From Monodelphis domestica (taxonomy: Eukaryota > Chordata > Mammalia > Didelphimorphia > Didelphidae): 64,000 nt of DNA. The notes under the pieces were generated by a model. It worked only from the letters and a program-made list of their open reading frames with translations, was not told the DNA's origin and ran no database searches. The stretch covers positions 38,081,351-38,145,350 of the forward strand of contig NC_077230.1 of assembly GCF_027887165.1 (NCBI RefSeq), given 5' to 3'. Within the stretch, counting starts at the first letter, position 1. Every line of letters begins with the position of its first letter. Made by a program: the position numbers and the translations under genes. Shown here piece by piece: positions 1 to 13,500 of this stretch.

Positions 1-2795
1 CAAATCTATACCACTGAGTCTCCAATGTCTCTTAGACAGTACCATAATGTTTAGATGATCACTGCTTTATAGTACAGTTTAAGATCTGGTACTGGTAGGC
101 TCCCACCATTCACATTTTTCCCCCATTAGTCCCCTTGATATTCCTTTGTACTTCCAGATGAATTTTGTAATTATTTTTTCGAGTTCAATAAAATAGTTTT
201 TTTGGTAGTTTTATTAATATGGTACTTACAAAGGAAATTAATTTTTAGGTAGGAAGTATCATTTTATTATGTTAATTCATCCTAGCCATGAGTCATTGTA
301 CTTTCCCAATTATTTAGATCTAGTTTTAATTGTGTGGAAAGTGTTTTGTAATTGGGTTCATATAATTCCTGCTTGTCTTGGCAAGTAGATTGCTAAATAT
401 TTTATATTGTCTAGGGCAATTAAAATGAAATTTCTTTTTCTAAGACTTGCTGCTGAATTGTTGTTGGAAATATATAGAAAAGCTGATGGTTTATATGGGA
501 TTATTTTTTATTCTATAACTTTACTAAACTTGTTATTTCCATAAGCTTTTTAGTTGATTCTCTAGGATTCTTTAAGTATACCATCACATCATCTTCAAAG
601 AGTGATAGTTTAGTCTTTCCATTGCCTATTCTTTCCATTTCTTTTTTTTCTTCTACTGCTAGCGTTTCTAGTACAATGTCGATAATAGAAATCATAATGG
701 GTATTCTTGGTTCACTCCTGATCTTATTGGGAAGGCTTCTAACATCTCCATTGCAGATGATGCTTGCTGGTGGTTTTAAATAGATACAGTTTATAATTTT
801 GAGGAAAGGCCCTTTTATTCCTATACTTTCTAGTGTTTTAATAGGAATGTGTTGTATTTTGTCAAAGGCTTTTTCTGCATTTATTGAGATAATCATGTGA
901 TTTCTGTGGATATGGTCAATAATATGGATGGTTTTCCAAATATTAAACCATCCTTGCATTTCTGATATAAATCCCACCTGGTCACAGTGAATAATTCTCA
1001 TGAACACTTGCTAGAGACTTTTTGCTAATATTCTATTTATGATTTTTGCAACTATATTCATTAAGGAGGTTGGTCTGTAGTTTTCTTTTTCTGTTTTTGG
1101 TCTGCCTGACCTTGGACTCAGTACCATAGTTGTGTCATAGAAGGAATTTGAATTTCTTTGCTTATTTTGTCAAATAGTTTGTAAAGTATTGGGATTAGTT
1201 GTTTTTTCAATGTTTTCTGGGGATTTTTTTCTTAGGGAATTCATTGAAGGCTTGTTCAATTTCTTTTTCTGAGATGAGATTGTTTAAATATTCTATTTTC
1301 TCATTTGTTAATCTAGGCAATATATATTTTTGTAGATATTCACCCATTTCACCTAGATCTTAATAATTATCTTAATTACCTCTTCATTAGTGGTGAGGTC
1401 ACCCTTTTCATTTTTCATACTGTTAATTTGATTTTTCTTTCTTTTTTATTAGATTAACCAGTATGCTATCTATTTTATTTGTTTTTTTTTCAAAGTACCA
1501 ACATCTAGTCTTATTTATTATTAGTTCAATAGTTCTTTTACTTTCAATTTTATTATTTTCTCCTTTGATTTCTATGATTTCCATTTTAGTTTTTATTTGG
1601 GGATTTTTAATTTTTTCTTGTTCTGGTTTTTTAATTTGCATGCCCTATTCCTTGACCTATTCCCTCCCTGATTTGTTGATATTATCACTCATGGATGCAA
1701 ATTTTCCTTTGAGTACTGCTTTGGCCTCATCCCATAGATTTTGATCAGTTGTTTCTTCATTGTCATTCTCTTCATTGAAATCAGTAATTGTTTCTTTAAT
1801 TTGTTCTTTGACCCAACAGTTTTGAAGAATTAGATTATTTAAGTTTCTAATTAATTTTAAATCAGCCTTTCCACAAGCCCTTATTGATTATGATTTTTAT
1901 TGCATTATGGTCTGAAAAAATTGTATTCATTACTTCTGTTTTCCTACATTGGTTTGCAATGTTTTTATGCCATACTACATAGTGAATTTTTGTATGTGTG
2001 CCATTCGCTTTTGAAAATAAGGTATATTCCTTTTTATTCCTATTTATTTTTCACCAGATCTCTATTATCTCTAATTTTTCTAATATTTCATTCACTTCCT
2101 TACTTCTTTCTTATTTATTTTTTTGGTTTGATTTATCTAGTTCTGATAGGTGAAGGTTGTGGTCCCCCACTAGTATGGTTTTACTATCGGTTTCCTCTTT
2201 AAGCCCCTTTAGTTTCTCCTTTAGAAATCTGAATACTGTACCATTTGGTATATAGATATATGTTGAGTATTGATATTTCTTCATTATTTATACTGCCTTT
2301 TATCAAGTTGTAATTACCTTCCTTATCTCTTTTAATGAGATCTATTTTTTCTTTAGTTTTGTCTGAGATCATAATTGATACTTCTGCCTTCTTTGTCTCA
2401 TCTGTAGCCCAGTAAATTCTGTTCTACCCTCTTACCTTTGCACTGGATATGTCTACCTGCCCCAAGTGTGTTTCTTGTGGACCACATATGGTAAGATTCT
2501 CATTTTTAATCCATTTTGCTAACTGCTTCCTTTTATTGGTGAGTTTGTCCCATTCCCATTTCCCCCTCCATTCTTACTTCCGCCTTTGATTCTGCCTTTT
2601 CTCTTAAATTAAGGAAGAGATTTGGGGATTGGAAAAATGGGATAACCAAAGGTTTGTAGCAAGGTATGGAGGAGTTGAGGGGAGAGAAGGAATATTCCTC
2701 AGTGAGGTAAAGGAGATAGATGCCTCCTACTGAGAGGAAGCAGCAGGGGTCTGATTAGGACTGTTTGTCTTTGAATGACTGAACTGATGTTCGGC
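1..2795 (+). repeat. Left copy of a long direct repeat (offset 61205)
   Basis: This stretch recurs at 61206-64000. Both reading-frame translations and the base text agree at every place compared, including both visible ends. It covers part of the antisense L1 and the start of its insert. Because it begins at base 1 and its partner ends at base 64000, neither true boundary is visible. Confidence 0.97.
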
Positions 2796-3240
2796 CCCCT
2801 CTTTGCCCCAAAGAGATAGTCCACTTATCTGACTGCGAATTCAAATAAAATAAAGTTTAATAACCAGTTTGGATTGGAGAGGTATCAGGAAAAAAGGGAA
2901 GAGTGCGGTCCCTAAATAAGGTTGGAGTCTGTCTCAGCTTTTGGAGCTGAGGCCAGGCCTCACAGGCTGGCAGAGGGTTCCTCCCACTCCCATCTTCTGT
3001 GCTAGTTTTGTTGATTTCAGAATCTTAGCAGTAGATAGAAAGCAAACAAGAACAGTTCTAACTTTCAGAAACTGGTTGGGCCTGTGTCTTCGGACTGAAT
3101 TGAGAAGAGGCACTAGGAATCAGGACTGGGAAGCCAACACTCCTCCCACCTCCAACACCAGGAAGGAAGTAACAACCAGGCAGGAATAAGGGCTAGTCAC
3201 AAGACCCAACTGCCACTCCCAGTTGCCCCTTCCCCCACCA
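2610..3240. mobile_element. LTR-like insert inside the L1 (fossil)
   Basis: Richer in G+C and different in texture from the L1 on both sides. It has AATAAA-type signals near 2846-2860 and a mixed, non-LINE sequence. The L1 spacer stops before it and resumes after it. It may be a solitary LTR of an endogenous retrovirus-like element, but the end repeats are not clear and the limits are approximate. Its first part also lies in the right-hand copy of the L1. Confidence 0.3.
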
Positions 3241-4439
3241 ACTATCAGTCTTGTTTCCTTTCCAAATAGCCTTCTTACCCTTCCCCCTAACTTTTTGATT
3301 TTAGTCAGTCTCTCTCTTTTCCCCTCCCTAATGTTACTCCCTTTCCAATGTCCTCCTCTCTTATTTATTCCCCTCTTACTATAGTGCCTTTTAAATGACC
3401 CCCCAACCTCTCCCTCTCTTGTGTAGCTCCCCTCCCCACATGCCCATTTATTATCCTTCTACTTCTCCATAGGAAACAATACAATTCTCTGCCCCAATGG
3501 ATCTGATTGTTCTCTCTCTGAGTCAATTTCAGTGTGTATAAGATTTAAGTATTACATGTTGCCAAACTCTTCCATTCTTCCATTGAATTGATCTTCTCCC
3601 CCTCCCCCATGAGCTTCTTTATGAAAAATATATTTACCCCATTTTATCTCTTTTCCAATTTCTCTTAGTATTAACCTATGTTTACACCTAGTTTTTTAAA
3701 TACATTTTGACATATCATCCTATACAGTTTGTCACTGTACCCTCTTTCTAGCTAACCTGATGAAAATGACATTTTTTAAGAGTTATCAATATCTTTTCTT
3801 ATAGAAATACAAATCATTTTTGCCTCATTGGGTCCCTGAAAAAGTTTGGTTTTCTTTCTTTTTTCTTTCTTACCTTTTGGTGATTCTCTTGAGTTCTGTT
3901 TTGGGGTATGAAATTTTCTGTATAAGTCAGGTCTTTTCTTTAGGAATGCTTGGAAGTCTTTTTAAAATTAAATTACCAAAATTTCCAGTGCATGACTATA
4001 ATCAATATTGCTGGGTAGTTGATTCTTGGTTGTAGACCCAGTTTCTTCATATTCTGTAATATCATATTTTTTGCCTTGCAGTCCATCAGAGTGGATGCAG
4101 CCAGTTCCTGTGTTATCCTAACTGTGCATCCATGATATCTGAATGGTTTCTTTGTAGCATCTTTTCCTTAATCTGGAAGTTCTTGAACTTGGCTATAACA
4201 TTCCTTGGTGTTGTCAATTAGCTATTAAATGCAGCAGGTGGTCTGTGGATTCTTTCAATCTCTACTTTACCCTCTTGTTCAAGAATGCCTGAGCAGTTTT
4301 CTTGAATAATTTCCTGTAGAATGATATCCAGACTTTTTTCTTTGGTCATGATTTTCTGGTAGTCCAATGTTTCTTAAATTGTCTCTTCTGGATCTATTTT
4401 TTAGGTCTTTTTTCCCAACGATCCCTTTTTCTTCTGCAG

Positions 4440-4536
4440 AGAACTGGAATTAAAAAATGAAGAGATGGAATTGAAAAGAATAATAGAAGAAGAAGGTCAG
4501 AAATATAAAAAAGACCTCAAGGAAATTGATGAAAGT
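4440..4536 (+). CDS. Gene A exon: coiled-coil segment
   Basis: Acceptor TTCTGCAG, donor GTGAGA, 97 bp. The first base completes a codon and the exon ends on a codon boundary, the same phases as gene B exon 35168-35255. It reads ELELKNEEMELKRIIEEEGQ followed by KYKKDLKEIDES, strongly charged and helical. The part LKRIIEEEGQKYKKDLKEI lines up with LKILIEEDQGCRKNIQAIF in gene B. The intron just after it also matches gene B (text around 4560-4690 against 36070-36200). Three codons longer than the gene B exon. Confidence 0.7.
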
Positions 4537-7500
4537 GTGAGAGTACAGTTCATATATATATCTATGATTAAAAACCCAGTGTCTGGCTCACATATTTTCC
4601 CTCTTCTTTGTGAATAAAATCTAAATTCTGTGACTTCCAAACTGAAACCAGAGGGTTCTACAATTAATCTCCAGTGTACCTTGAAATAAATCTTATTATA
4701 TATACATATATGCATATAAATCTCATATACTCACAGCTTAGCAAAGGACCAGACACATAAAAAGCATTTAATAAAGGTCATTATTTCTTTCTATATACAC
4801 ATGACAAGATGTATAAATTTATACATACACACATTTATATATGTGTCTCTGTGTGTGTAACTTACATCTATATATACACCTCTATCAAAGAACAGGATAC
4901 TTTTTTATCAAAACTCTCCTAACATCATTCTAACTGCAAATGGTCTGGTCCCTGTAATTTCCCAGTTCTTATGGCACTTTCACTAATTTTGTCTTTGAAC
5001 ATCTTTACTAGTCCATTCTACAAAATTATAATCTCCCTGGAGACAGAATCTGTCTTTTCCCTTTCATATACAATACTACACACAGAGAGTGGTTTCATTT
5101 TATAATATTAAGAAGGAAGACCTACAATGAAATCCCTCCTTCTAATGTCCATCCTGGATGTCTAAACCTCACCAAGTCGGTAACATCTTAGTGCTCTGGG
5201 AAACTCTCTGCAACTAGAGAGCAATGGAAGTGACACTTTCCTTCAAAAAGTTAATTCTTCACTGGGAGATCTTTTTGCCTTTGAATTCTATCCCTAACCT
5301 CATCTACTATGTCTATTCCTATCCCCTTTCCCTTTCCCATCCCCATTTCGACCTCTATACCAATGTCTATCCCTATCCCTAACTTCATGTTAATCCTTAA
5401 ATCTATTTTGATTATTATTCCCTGACAACCTATTCATGGAATTTGTGTATAAGTATTTTTATTGTATAGTATTAAGGGGTTAATTGCAGAGCAGAGAGGC
5501 CAGATAAGTGGCTAGCAGGTACAAATGAGTTATTTATGGAATAGTTATGAATGCTGGAGAAAAAAAGGTTTGAATAAATTGAAATTAATAGAATTATTAT
5601 GGTTGCACAAATTTCAGACTAACAACTTGATAGAGAAACTTAAAAAATACGTGAACATATCTGAAGTGAATATTGGAAATCAGCCTGAGGAGACAGTAAA
5701 AGAAGATATAACAACAGGGCAATTATTGGCCGCAGAGGATATCAGTTTAGGTAAGAGTTTGATTCTTGATTAGGCTGAAAGGAATCAATTAGTGTCAAGA
5801 AAAGAGGCAGCAGAGGTTATAATGTAAATATGGAATTTTAGCTGATAAACATTCTGTTGGTCTATTAACACAAATATTTTTAATTTTTTAATTGTACAAT
5901 TTTAATTTTAAATTAAAAAAATTTTAAAATTAAAAAAAAATTTAAATGTTACATGGAGAAACAATTTTTGACAAGTTTTTTTTTTTACCATTTTAAAATT
6001 CAGATTTGCTACTTACCCTCCTCCAACTCCCAGACAAGGTGATTAAAGGAGAGAGGAGCATATACCCATACTTTCATGTTATACATACTTCAATGTTATT
6101 TCTGTCCATAGATGATAGAAGACACCTATCACTCTTACAATATAAATCTCATGAAGGTTATATTATAGGAGCAGATGTCAGGTTTTGATCTGTCCTTAGC
6201 TTCTAAAATTCTGTCTTTGGCTACAGACACTATTTTCTTCATGAATCCCTTGCAGTTATCTTGGAGACTTACTTTACTGATAATGGTTTTAGTCCTTCAC
6301 AGTTGATCATGGCAAAATACTTCTGTTACTATATACATTGTTCTTCTGGTTCTGTTCACTTTTTTCTGAACTCACTCTTTCACTGTTTTTTATGGTACAA
6401 TAGTATTTCATTATAACTATATAGAAGAACTTGTTCATTCTTCTCCCACATGATGAATAACCCCATAGTTACCAATTCTTTGCCTCTACAAAAAAAGGTG
6501 CCAATAATATTTTGGTACAGTTAATTCCTTTTATTCTATCTTTGATCCATTTGGGATACTAAGCCTGTAATGAGACTACCGGCTCAAAGGGTATGCATAG
6601 TTGTCTTTGGGTATGGTTCCCTATAGCTCTCAAGAATGGTTGTATCAGTTCATAGTTCCACCAACAGCATATCAGTGTTTCATTTTTCCCATGTCTCCTC
6701 CAACATTTATCATTTAAGTCAGTTTAGCTAATATGAAAGTTAAGAAGATATATCTCAGAATTGTTTTAATTTAACTTTCTCTCATCAGTAGTGATTTGGA
6801 GCATTTGTTCCTATAACTGAATAATTTTAATCTTTTCCTCTGAGAACTGCCTGTTGATATCTATTTCTTGATTGGGGAATGTTTTGTATTCTTATAAATT
6901 TGACTTGGTTCTCTATATATTTGAGAAATGAGGCTTTAGTCAGATACTTTATATAACCCCCCCCCCCCATTGGTTGTTTCCTAGATTTGTTGTTTCCTTT
7001 CTCATTGGTTTTATTTCAGTAAAATCTTTTAAATTTAATTAAATTAAAATACTTTTAAAATTAAGTAAGCCATGATTTACATATTTGATTTATTTTTTCA
7101 CAAAACCAACTTTTTTTCTTATTTGTTAGTTCTATAGTTTTATTTCAATTTATTCATATCTCCCTTGATTTTCTGGATTTCCAAATTGCCGTTTAATTAT
7201 GGGTTTTTAATTTGTTCTTTTATAGTTTTTTACTTGCATAACCAATTAATTTATGTTCTGTTTCTCTATTTTATTAATATAAGCTATGAGATATGAATTT
7301 CCTCTAAGTAGTGCTTGGCTACATCCCATAAATTTTGTTTGCATTCCATAAATGTTGTTACTGAAATTGTTATTTGTTTCTATGATTTAATCTTTGATCC
7401 ATTTGCTCTTTAGGAACAGATTGTTTCTAATTCTAAAAATTAGTTTCTAATTTATTTTTAGTCTTCTGCATTTTGTGTCACTTTTCTAGCATTCTGGTCT

Positions 7501-10500
7501 GAAAAGTATGGATTTAATATTTCTGTTTCTATACATTTCGATGTGAGGCTTTTATGACCACTTATGTGGTTGATTTTTGTGAAAGTCACACATATTGCTG
7601 AGAAAAAGTGCATTCCTTTCTATTTCCCTTCAGTTTTCTCCAGAGGTCTATCATGTCTGGGTTTTCTAAAGTTCTCTTTACCTTCTTAACTTCTTTCTTG
7701 TTTATTTTCTGGTTGGATTTATCTACTTTTGACAGGGGAACGTTGAGATATTCCCCACTAGTAATATTCTTATTTTATTTTTCCTTCTGTAACTTCATTA
7801 ATTCTTCCTTTATGAATATGGATGCTATGCCATTTGATGTATAAATGTTTAATAATGATATAATTTTCATTATCTATCAAACCTTTTATCATTATGATAT
7901 TTCTTTCCTTATTTCCTTTGATCAGATCAGTCTTTGCTTTTGATTTGTCTGAAATCAGATTTGCTATCCTGGCTTTTATTACTTTATTTGAGGCATAGTA
8001 TATGCTACTCTAGCCTCTTTTATTCTGTGTGTGTTGTGTCCTTGTTTTAAATGTGTTTCTTGTGGGCAGAATAATGTGGTGTTCTGGTGTTTAAACAACT
8101 CTGCTATCCTTTTCTGTTTTATGTGTAAGTTCAGTCCATTCACATCCACATTCAATATTACTAATTATGTTTTCATGCATCTTATTTTCCTTGTTTATTC
8201 TTCTCTTTCTCTCTTTTCAGCCTTTCCATGTTCATAGATGTTTTGTTATTGACTATCACCTCCCCCAATTCAACCCTCCTTTTTTGTTCACCCTCAACCC
8301 CTTATTCTCTCTAACCTCCTACTTCCCTATAGGGTAAGATAAGTTTCTACAGATGAATATGGCTGTTATTTCCTTTTTGAGCTAGTTCTGATGAGAGTAA
8401 GGTCCAATCAGAGTTAAAGCACATCTCCTCCACTGGATTTGCTGTTTATGTGCCTGTTAATGAGAAATAGTTTGCCTCCTTCTAGATCTCCTTTTCTCTC
8501 TTCTCCATTTATTCTTCTTTCCCATTCCCTCCCATTTAATATCATCCCATCTTATTTAGCTTCCTTTCTTTGATGCATACCCCTTTTATTGCTCCAATAT
8601 TAAGTATTTTAGATACTTTAATCTTAAGTATTATTTTCAATATTAAGTATTTTAGATTCTTTAGCTTTAGCTTACCTTTGAAATATTATAGATGTCTTAA
8701 TTATTTCAATGATCATCTTGCCAGGTATGAATCAACTCAATTCAACTTTCGCAAAACTATCAAGTATTATTCCTCTCTTGAGTTTTGAATTTAGTCATCA
8801 AATTTTGTTTTCAACTTTTTTGCATGAGAAAAGTCAAAATTTCCCTATTTCATTAAAGAGCAGTTGTTACCTTTTGGAAGATTAATCTTGGTTTTACTCG
8901 GTGTATAATTCTAGGTTGCAGTCCTTTGAATCTTTGCTTTTCAGAATGTCATATTCTGTGCCTTCCAGTCCTTTAATGTAAAAACTGCTATGTCCTGGAG
9001 AATCCTGACTATGGCTCCTCAATATTTAAAATGTTTCCTTCTGGCAGCTTCTACTACTTTTTCTGTGGCCTGGGAGATCTGGAATTTGGTTATAGTAGTA
9101 CTGGGGTATTTTATTTTGGGTTCTCTTTCAGGAAGAGATTGGTGGATTCTCTCTATTTCTATTTCCCCCTCTTGTTTGAGGATATCGTAATATTCCCTGA
9201 GGACTTCTTAAAATATGGAATTCAGGATTTTCTATTGATCATGGTTTTCAGGTATTCTGATGATCTTCAGATGATTTCTCCTGAGTCTATTTTCTAGGCT
9301 GGTCATATTTACAATTGAAGTATTTCAGACTTTCTTCTATTTTTTTTTTAATTTTGGATTTTGTTTTATTGTTTCTTGCTTATGGTTTCATTAACTTCTA
9401 TCAGTCCAATTCTAATTTTAAGGAGTTTTCTTCCTTGAGTTCTTGGGTTGCCTTTTCCACTTGACTGTCTTTTCTTTAAAGGGTTGGTTCCTTCAGGTTC
9501 TGTTTTGTTTGTTTTGCTTTTGGGTTTGTTTTTGGTTTTGTTTGTTTGTTTGTTGTTGTTGTTGTTTTTTGGTATTTATTCCCATTTGGTGGATTCAGTT
9601 AATTAGGAAGTTTTTTTCTTCAATGATTTTTTTCCCCCAGCTGTTGAGTTTTACAATTAATTCCCTTATATTTTTTAACTTCTTCCAGGGATTCTTTTTA
9701 AGATCTAAACTCCTTGCCCACTTTCTTTAGAGGCTTCACATGTTTCCTTTATGGCATTGTTGTCCTCTTCTGAGTCCATATATTGATCTTCCTTGTCACT
9801 AAAGTACATTTCCCAGGTCAGTTTTTTCTTTTTTTACTTCTTTTTCCATTTTTTTCTTTCCTTTGTAACCATATTTATCTTTTGAGATCCTTCTCTGTAC
9901 CTGGAGTAAAAGGGTATATTGTTCTAAGATTACAGAGTACTCTTCTCTGGTATTTGGTGTAGGACAAGCTGCCCTTGTTCCTCGTGGTTTGTCTGTCAAG
10001 GAGACAGCAGTACTGGCATGTTCTGGGGAGGTTGGCAACTGATTCATCCAACTATATTTAGCATAATGACTTACCAGTTCCCCCATTGTTTTGTGGGTTA
10101 GTCTGGTCCCCACTATGTTGCTTCACTGCCCCTACCAAGTAGCCTGGGTGGAGAAGGCTCCCTGCTTTGATTTCTACTGCCCCAGGCTTTCCCCCACCAC
10201 ATGTAAGTAAGCAAATTACTTCACTGTAGTTCTAGTTCCCGCTTCTTGCATCCCTGTAACCTCAAGATTCTTTTGCCATTTGGAAGTGGATAGTTCATTG
10301 TTAATTCTAGTTCCATCTTTACTCCTTTGGAGTCCCAAGGCTCTGATGTCACATGAGAGTTTGAAGGTTCCTTACCTTCTCTACCTGTATAGAGTGACCC
10401 CAGCTGGGTTCCAAGATCTGCCAGTACTATCAGATTGCTCTCTTCTCTTACCTAAAGTGAGATGTTGCTCCAACTTTTCTTTGTTTTGAGGCAATTTGTT

Positions 10501-13500
10501 TTCTTTTGTTTTTGCATTGAGGAAATGGAGTGCCTTTTCTTCCTACATCTTATCTTTCAGCATGTAACTTTTGTCTTCATGCAAAATCTGAATAAAAGTG
10601 AAGAGGGCAGTTCTAAAGAGAGGAAGCTGCTGAGGTATCTATACACATAAATGTACATATTCACATATGTACACACATATACATCCATATATACATATAC
10701 ATATCTATATGTCTGTACGTATATGCATGTGTGAGCATAGAATGCCTTCCCCATTTTAAAGATTTTTTTTCATAGACATTGAAAATGTTTTTTTTACCAA
10801 GAACTCCTTGAGAGCAGAGATTGACTTTTTTGTCTTTTTCTGTATCCTTGGTGCTGTACCTGGAACACTTCAGAATGAAGTGTTCAGAATCAGAATCAGA
10901 AATCAGAATGATTGTTGACTTATTCAAAACCTAGAATTTATTTTTTTAAGATATATTATCTATATAAAGAAGAATGTGCATTTTTGAAAGACTTTCAAGT
11001 TTTTGAACTATAACACTCAAGGATGAGATAGAACATTTTATTATCCCTATTACTACAAGAGGAAACTAAGAATCACAGCTGATGATTACCTTTGGCTTAT
11101 ATGTTTCTGTGCCAAGAATAATCCCATGTGCCTTACCACCAAGTTTATACTCTGCCTGATTATTAGTAAATTTTCTGGGAAAAAGAAACATATAGACATA
11201 CACACACACATACAGACAAAACACAAATACACATACAAATGGTATCTAGGCTGGGGCAAAAACTGAAGCTAGTGAGTGGGGAAAAGATTGCAAAAACAGA
11301 AAATTACTCATAAATTTATAAATTACCTATCTTTAAGATCAACGCTGCCATACTCTTAAGAGATGTGCATTATACAATGTCACATGTATCTGATTTCTTT
11401 TAATGTAAAATACTCTCTGTAAGGCATATCATCTTGTTTTATCTTCATGACAACTCTGTGGAGGAGGTTACATAAATATCATTTTCCAGATTTTACGGAA
11501 AACAAAAACAGGAAGATTCTGGAAATAAGACAGTACTTGTTCAAGTACACCCAGCTAGTAAATGGACAAGCCAAGATTCTGTAGAAAGAATGCATTGTCA
11601 CTTTAAAGATATATTACAGAATCCAAATTGTAAGAAGGAATGGAATACATTCTCTCCCTAGTTAATCTGTGTCACCCTAAGATTTTATTAAGCATGGGAC
11701 TCACTCTAATTCCCTACTTAAAATGAATGTGTAAACTCTAGCTTGAGTCTCTAGCTGCCTTTCTAATGAGACTCACCATCACCTTTGTCAGAGTTATGCA
11801 GAAAGTGAGGCAGGTCAAGATTCTTTTGAGAAAAGTGAGTTGGGGGGAGGATTCAGTCTATTTCGCCTTCTGCAGATTTGACTATACCATTTACTAGCTG
11901 TTTGGAACTTTGAACAACTTACTTAACTACTCATGTTCTTTAAATCTCATATGAAAAGTAGTACTGTGAGAACACCAATCTGACCTTTTGGTGTACATAG
12001 TTTCAAAGGAGAAATGCTTGGAAAAAATATTGGACAAATTAAATAAAGAAGTATTATATATACATTTACATATACATATACATATATACATATTCTGAAA
12101 AGAATGAGTTCCACATACCAACCAGTGAAGTTTCCTAAAGAATACAGTTCTTTCAGAACAAAAATGACACAATAGAGAAAAGAGAAATGGATCCTATTTT
12201 GACTCTGGCAAAGGCTTAAAAGTACAGGTAAATTTGGAACAACGATTGCCCAGGTGCCAAGAAGAGGAAAAGATCATGAAAAAGTGGTTGGAATGGAACA
12301 GAGAGGATATTATAGAACAGAGATGATGTTATAAGCATCAGTGTTTGATATTAATAAACATTTTAATCACTGACATAGATAAAAAATAGATTCCATATGA
12401 AATTTGCAAATAATTTGTTTTAGCTATAATTTTCCCAAACCTAGTACTATGGAAAATATATTTTTGAATGTTTTAAATGAATATTATTTTAGATATATCT
12501 GTATCTATCTCTTTAGATCTATATGACTGTCCATCTAAATTTAACTGTTGGCAAATAAGTATGCGATGGCTTCCTTTCTTAGCTATAGATGTTAGACAAC
12601 CTATATAGATGTTAGACAACCTATCTATATAGAAGGTTCATTAGAAATCACTTTCTTGGGTGTCATCATTTACCTGAATTTGTCTGGTATTGTGAATATG
12701 ACAGCTTTTGGAGCATCATTGCCATTGCTAACAGTAGGCAATCTGGTTCAGCCTTTTGAGTCTGGGGTGAATGAGTCACAGTGGGAAAGTGGATGATGCA
12801 CTTCAGGGGCTGTTATTTTTTTGGCTGCTGAGTACCATTATTATGGTGATATGTTCAGTTGGTGTTCAGGGAGGGTTAGAACTACTGTGAGAGCTTGCTG
12901 AATGCTTTTCAGGGCTGCTTATCCCCGTTTGGTGTCTACCTCTTTCCCAGCTCTTACCTGTGGCTCCAAGCTATAGTTTTCAGCAGCAGCCTGTTAAAAC
13001 TGTCCAGGCAGATGGGTTAAGCTTGGGTTTATGTCTAACTCTAGGCTTGTGAAGACCTCTCCTGCCAGAACAGATGGATGAGGCAATTTGTTTCAGTAGC
13101 CATGAAGGTGGCTGAAGCAAACACTTTCGAGTGCTTAAAACTTGGACGGCTATTAGAGACACTGACATCATTTAGGTGCATTTTCAGTCATCCTGACTTT
13201 TGTCTTGCCACAGGATTTAGATGACTCTGGAAGAAAGAGTGAGGCTGACAACTCTGGGCAACTCACTGAAATCCAATTCACACATAAGTTAAGATATTAC
13301 CCTGTGATGTCACTGGTATTCTTTGAAATGAAGGGTCACCACCACCACCACCAATTGATGGAACATATTTTTTATTGACTGAATCATCCTTTTATCTTCT
13401 TAAATCTAGCTTTGTTTTAAACTGCCCTTGCAGCTGGCTAATATTTTCTTATAAATTCCAAATGATCAGTTTTTTAGGAGGAAGCTCAAAAATTATCTAT

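Larger units (their letters stand above)
1..4430 (-). mobile_element. Antisense LINE-1 (marsupial type), broken
   Basis: Read on the minus strand this is an L1. The reverse transcriptase lies at about 513-1007 and has typical L1 wording (HCDQVGFI, NAEKAFDKIQH, IKGPFLKIINCIY). The catalytic FADD box reads FEDD, so this copy is inactive. The endonuclease end of ORF2 lies near 2420-2480 and a CT-rich spacer (purine-rich in sense) at 3290-3660. ORF1-like sequence follows at about 3800-4420. The 5' end of the element abuts the acceptor of the first visible exon of gene A, so the L1 sits in the intron upstream of that exon. It carries a non-L1 insert at about 2610-3240. Frames are interrupted many times. 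Confidence 0.85.
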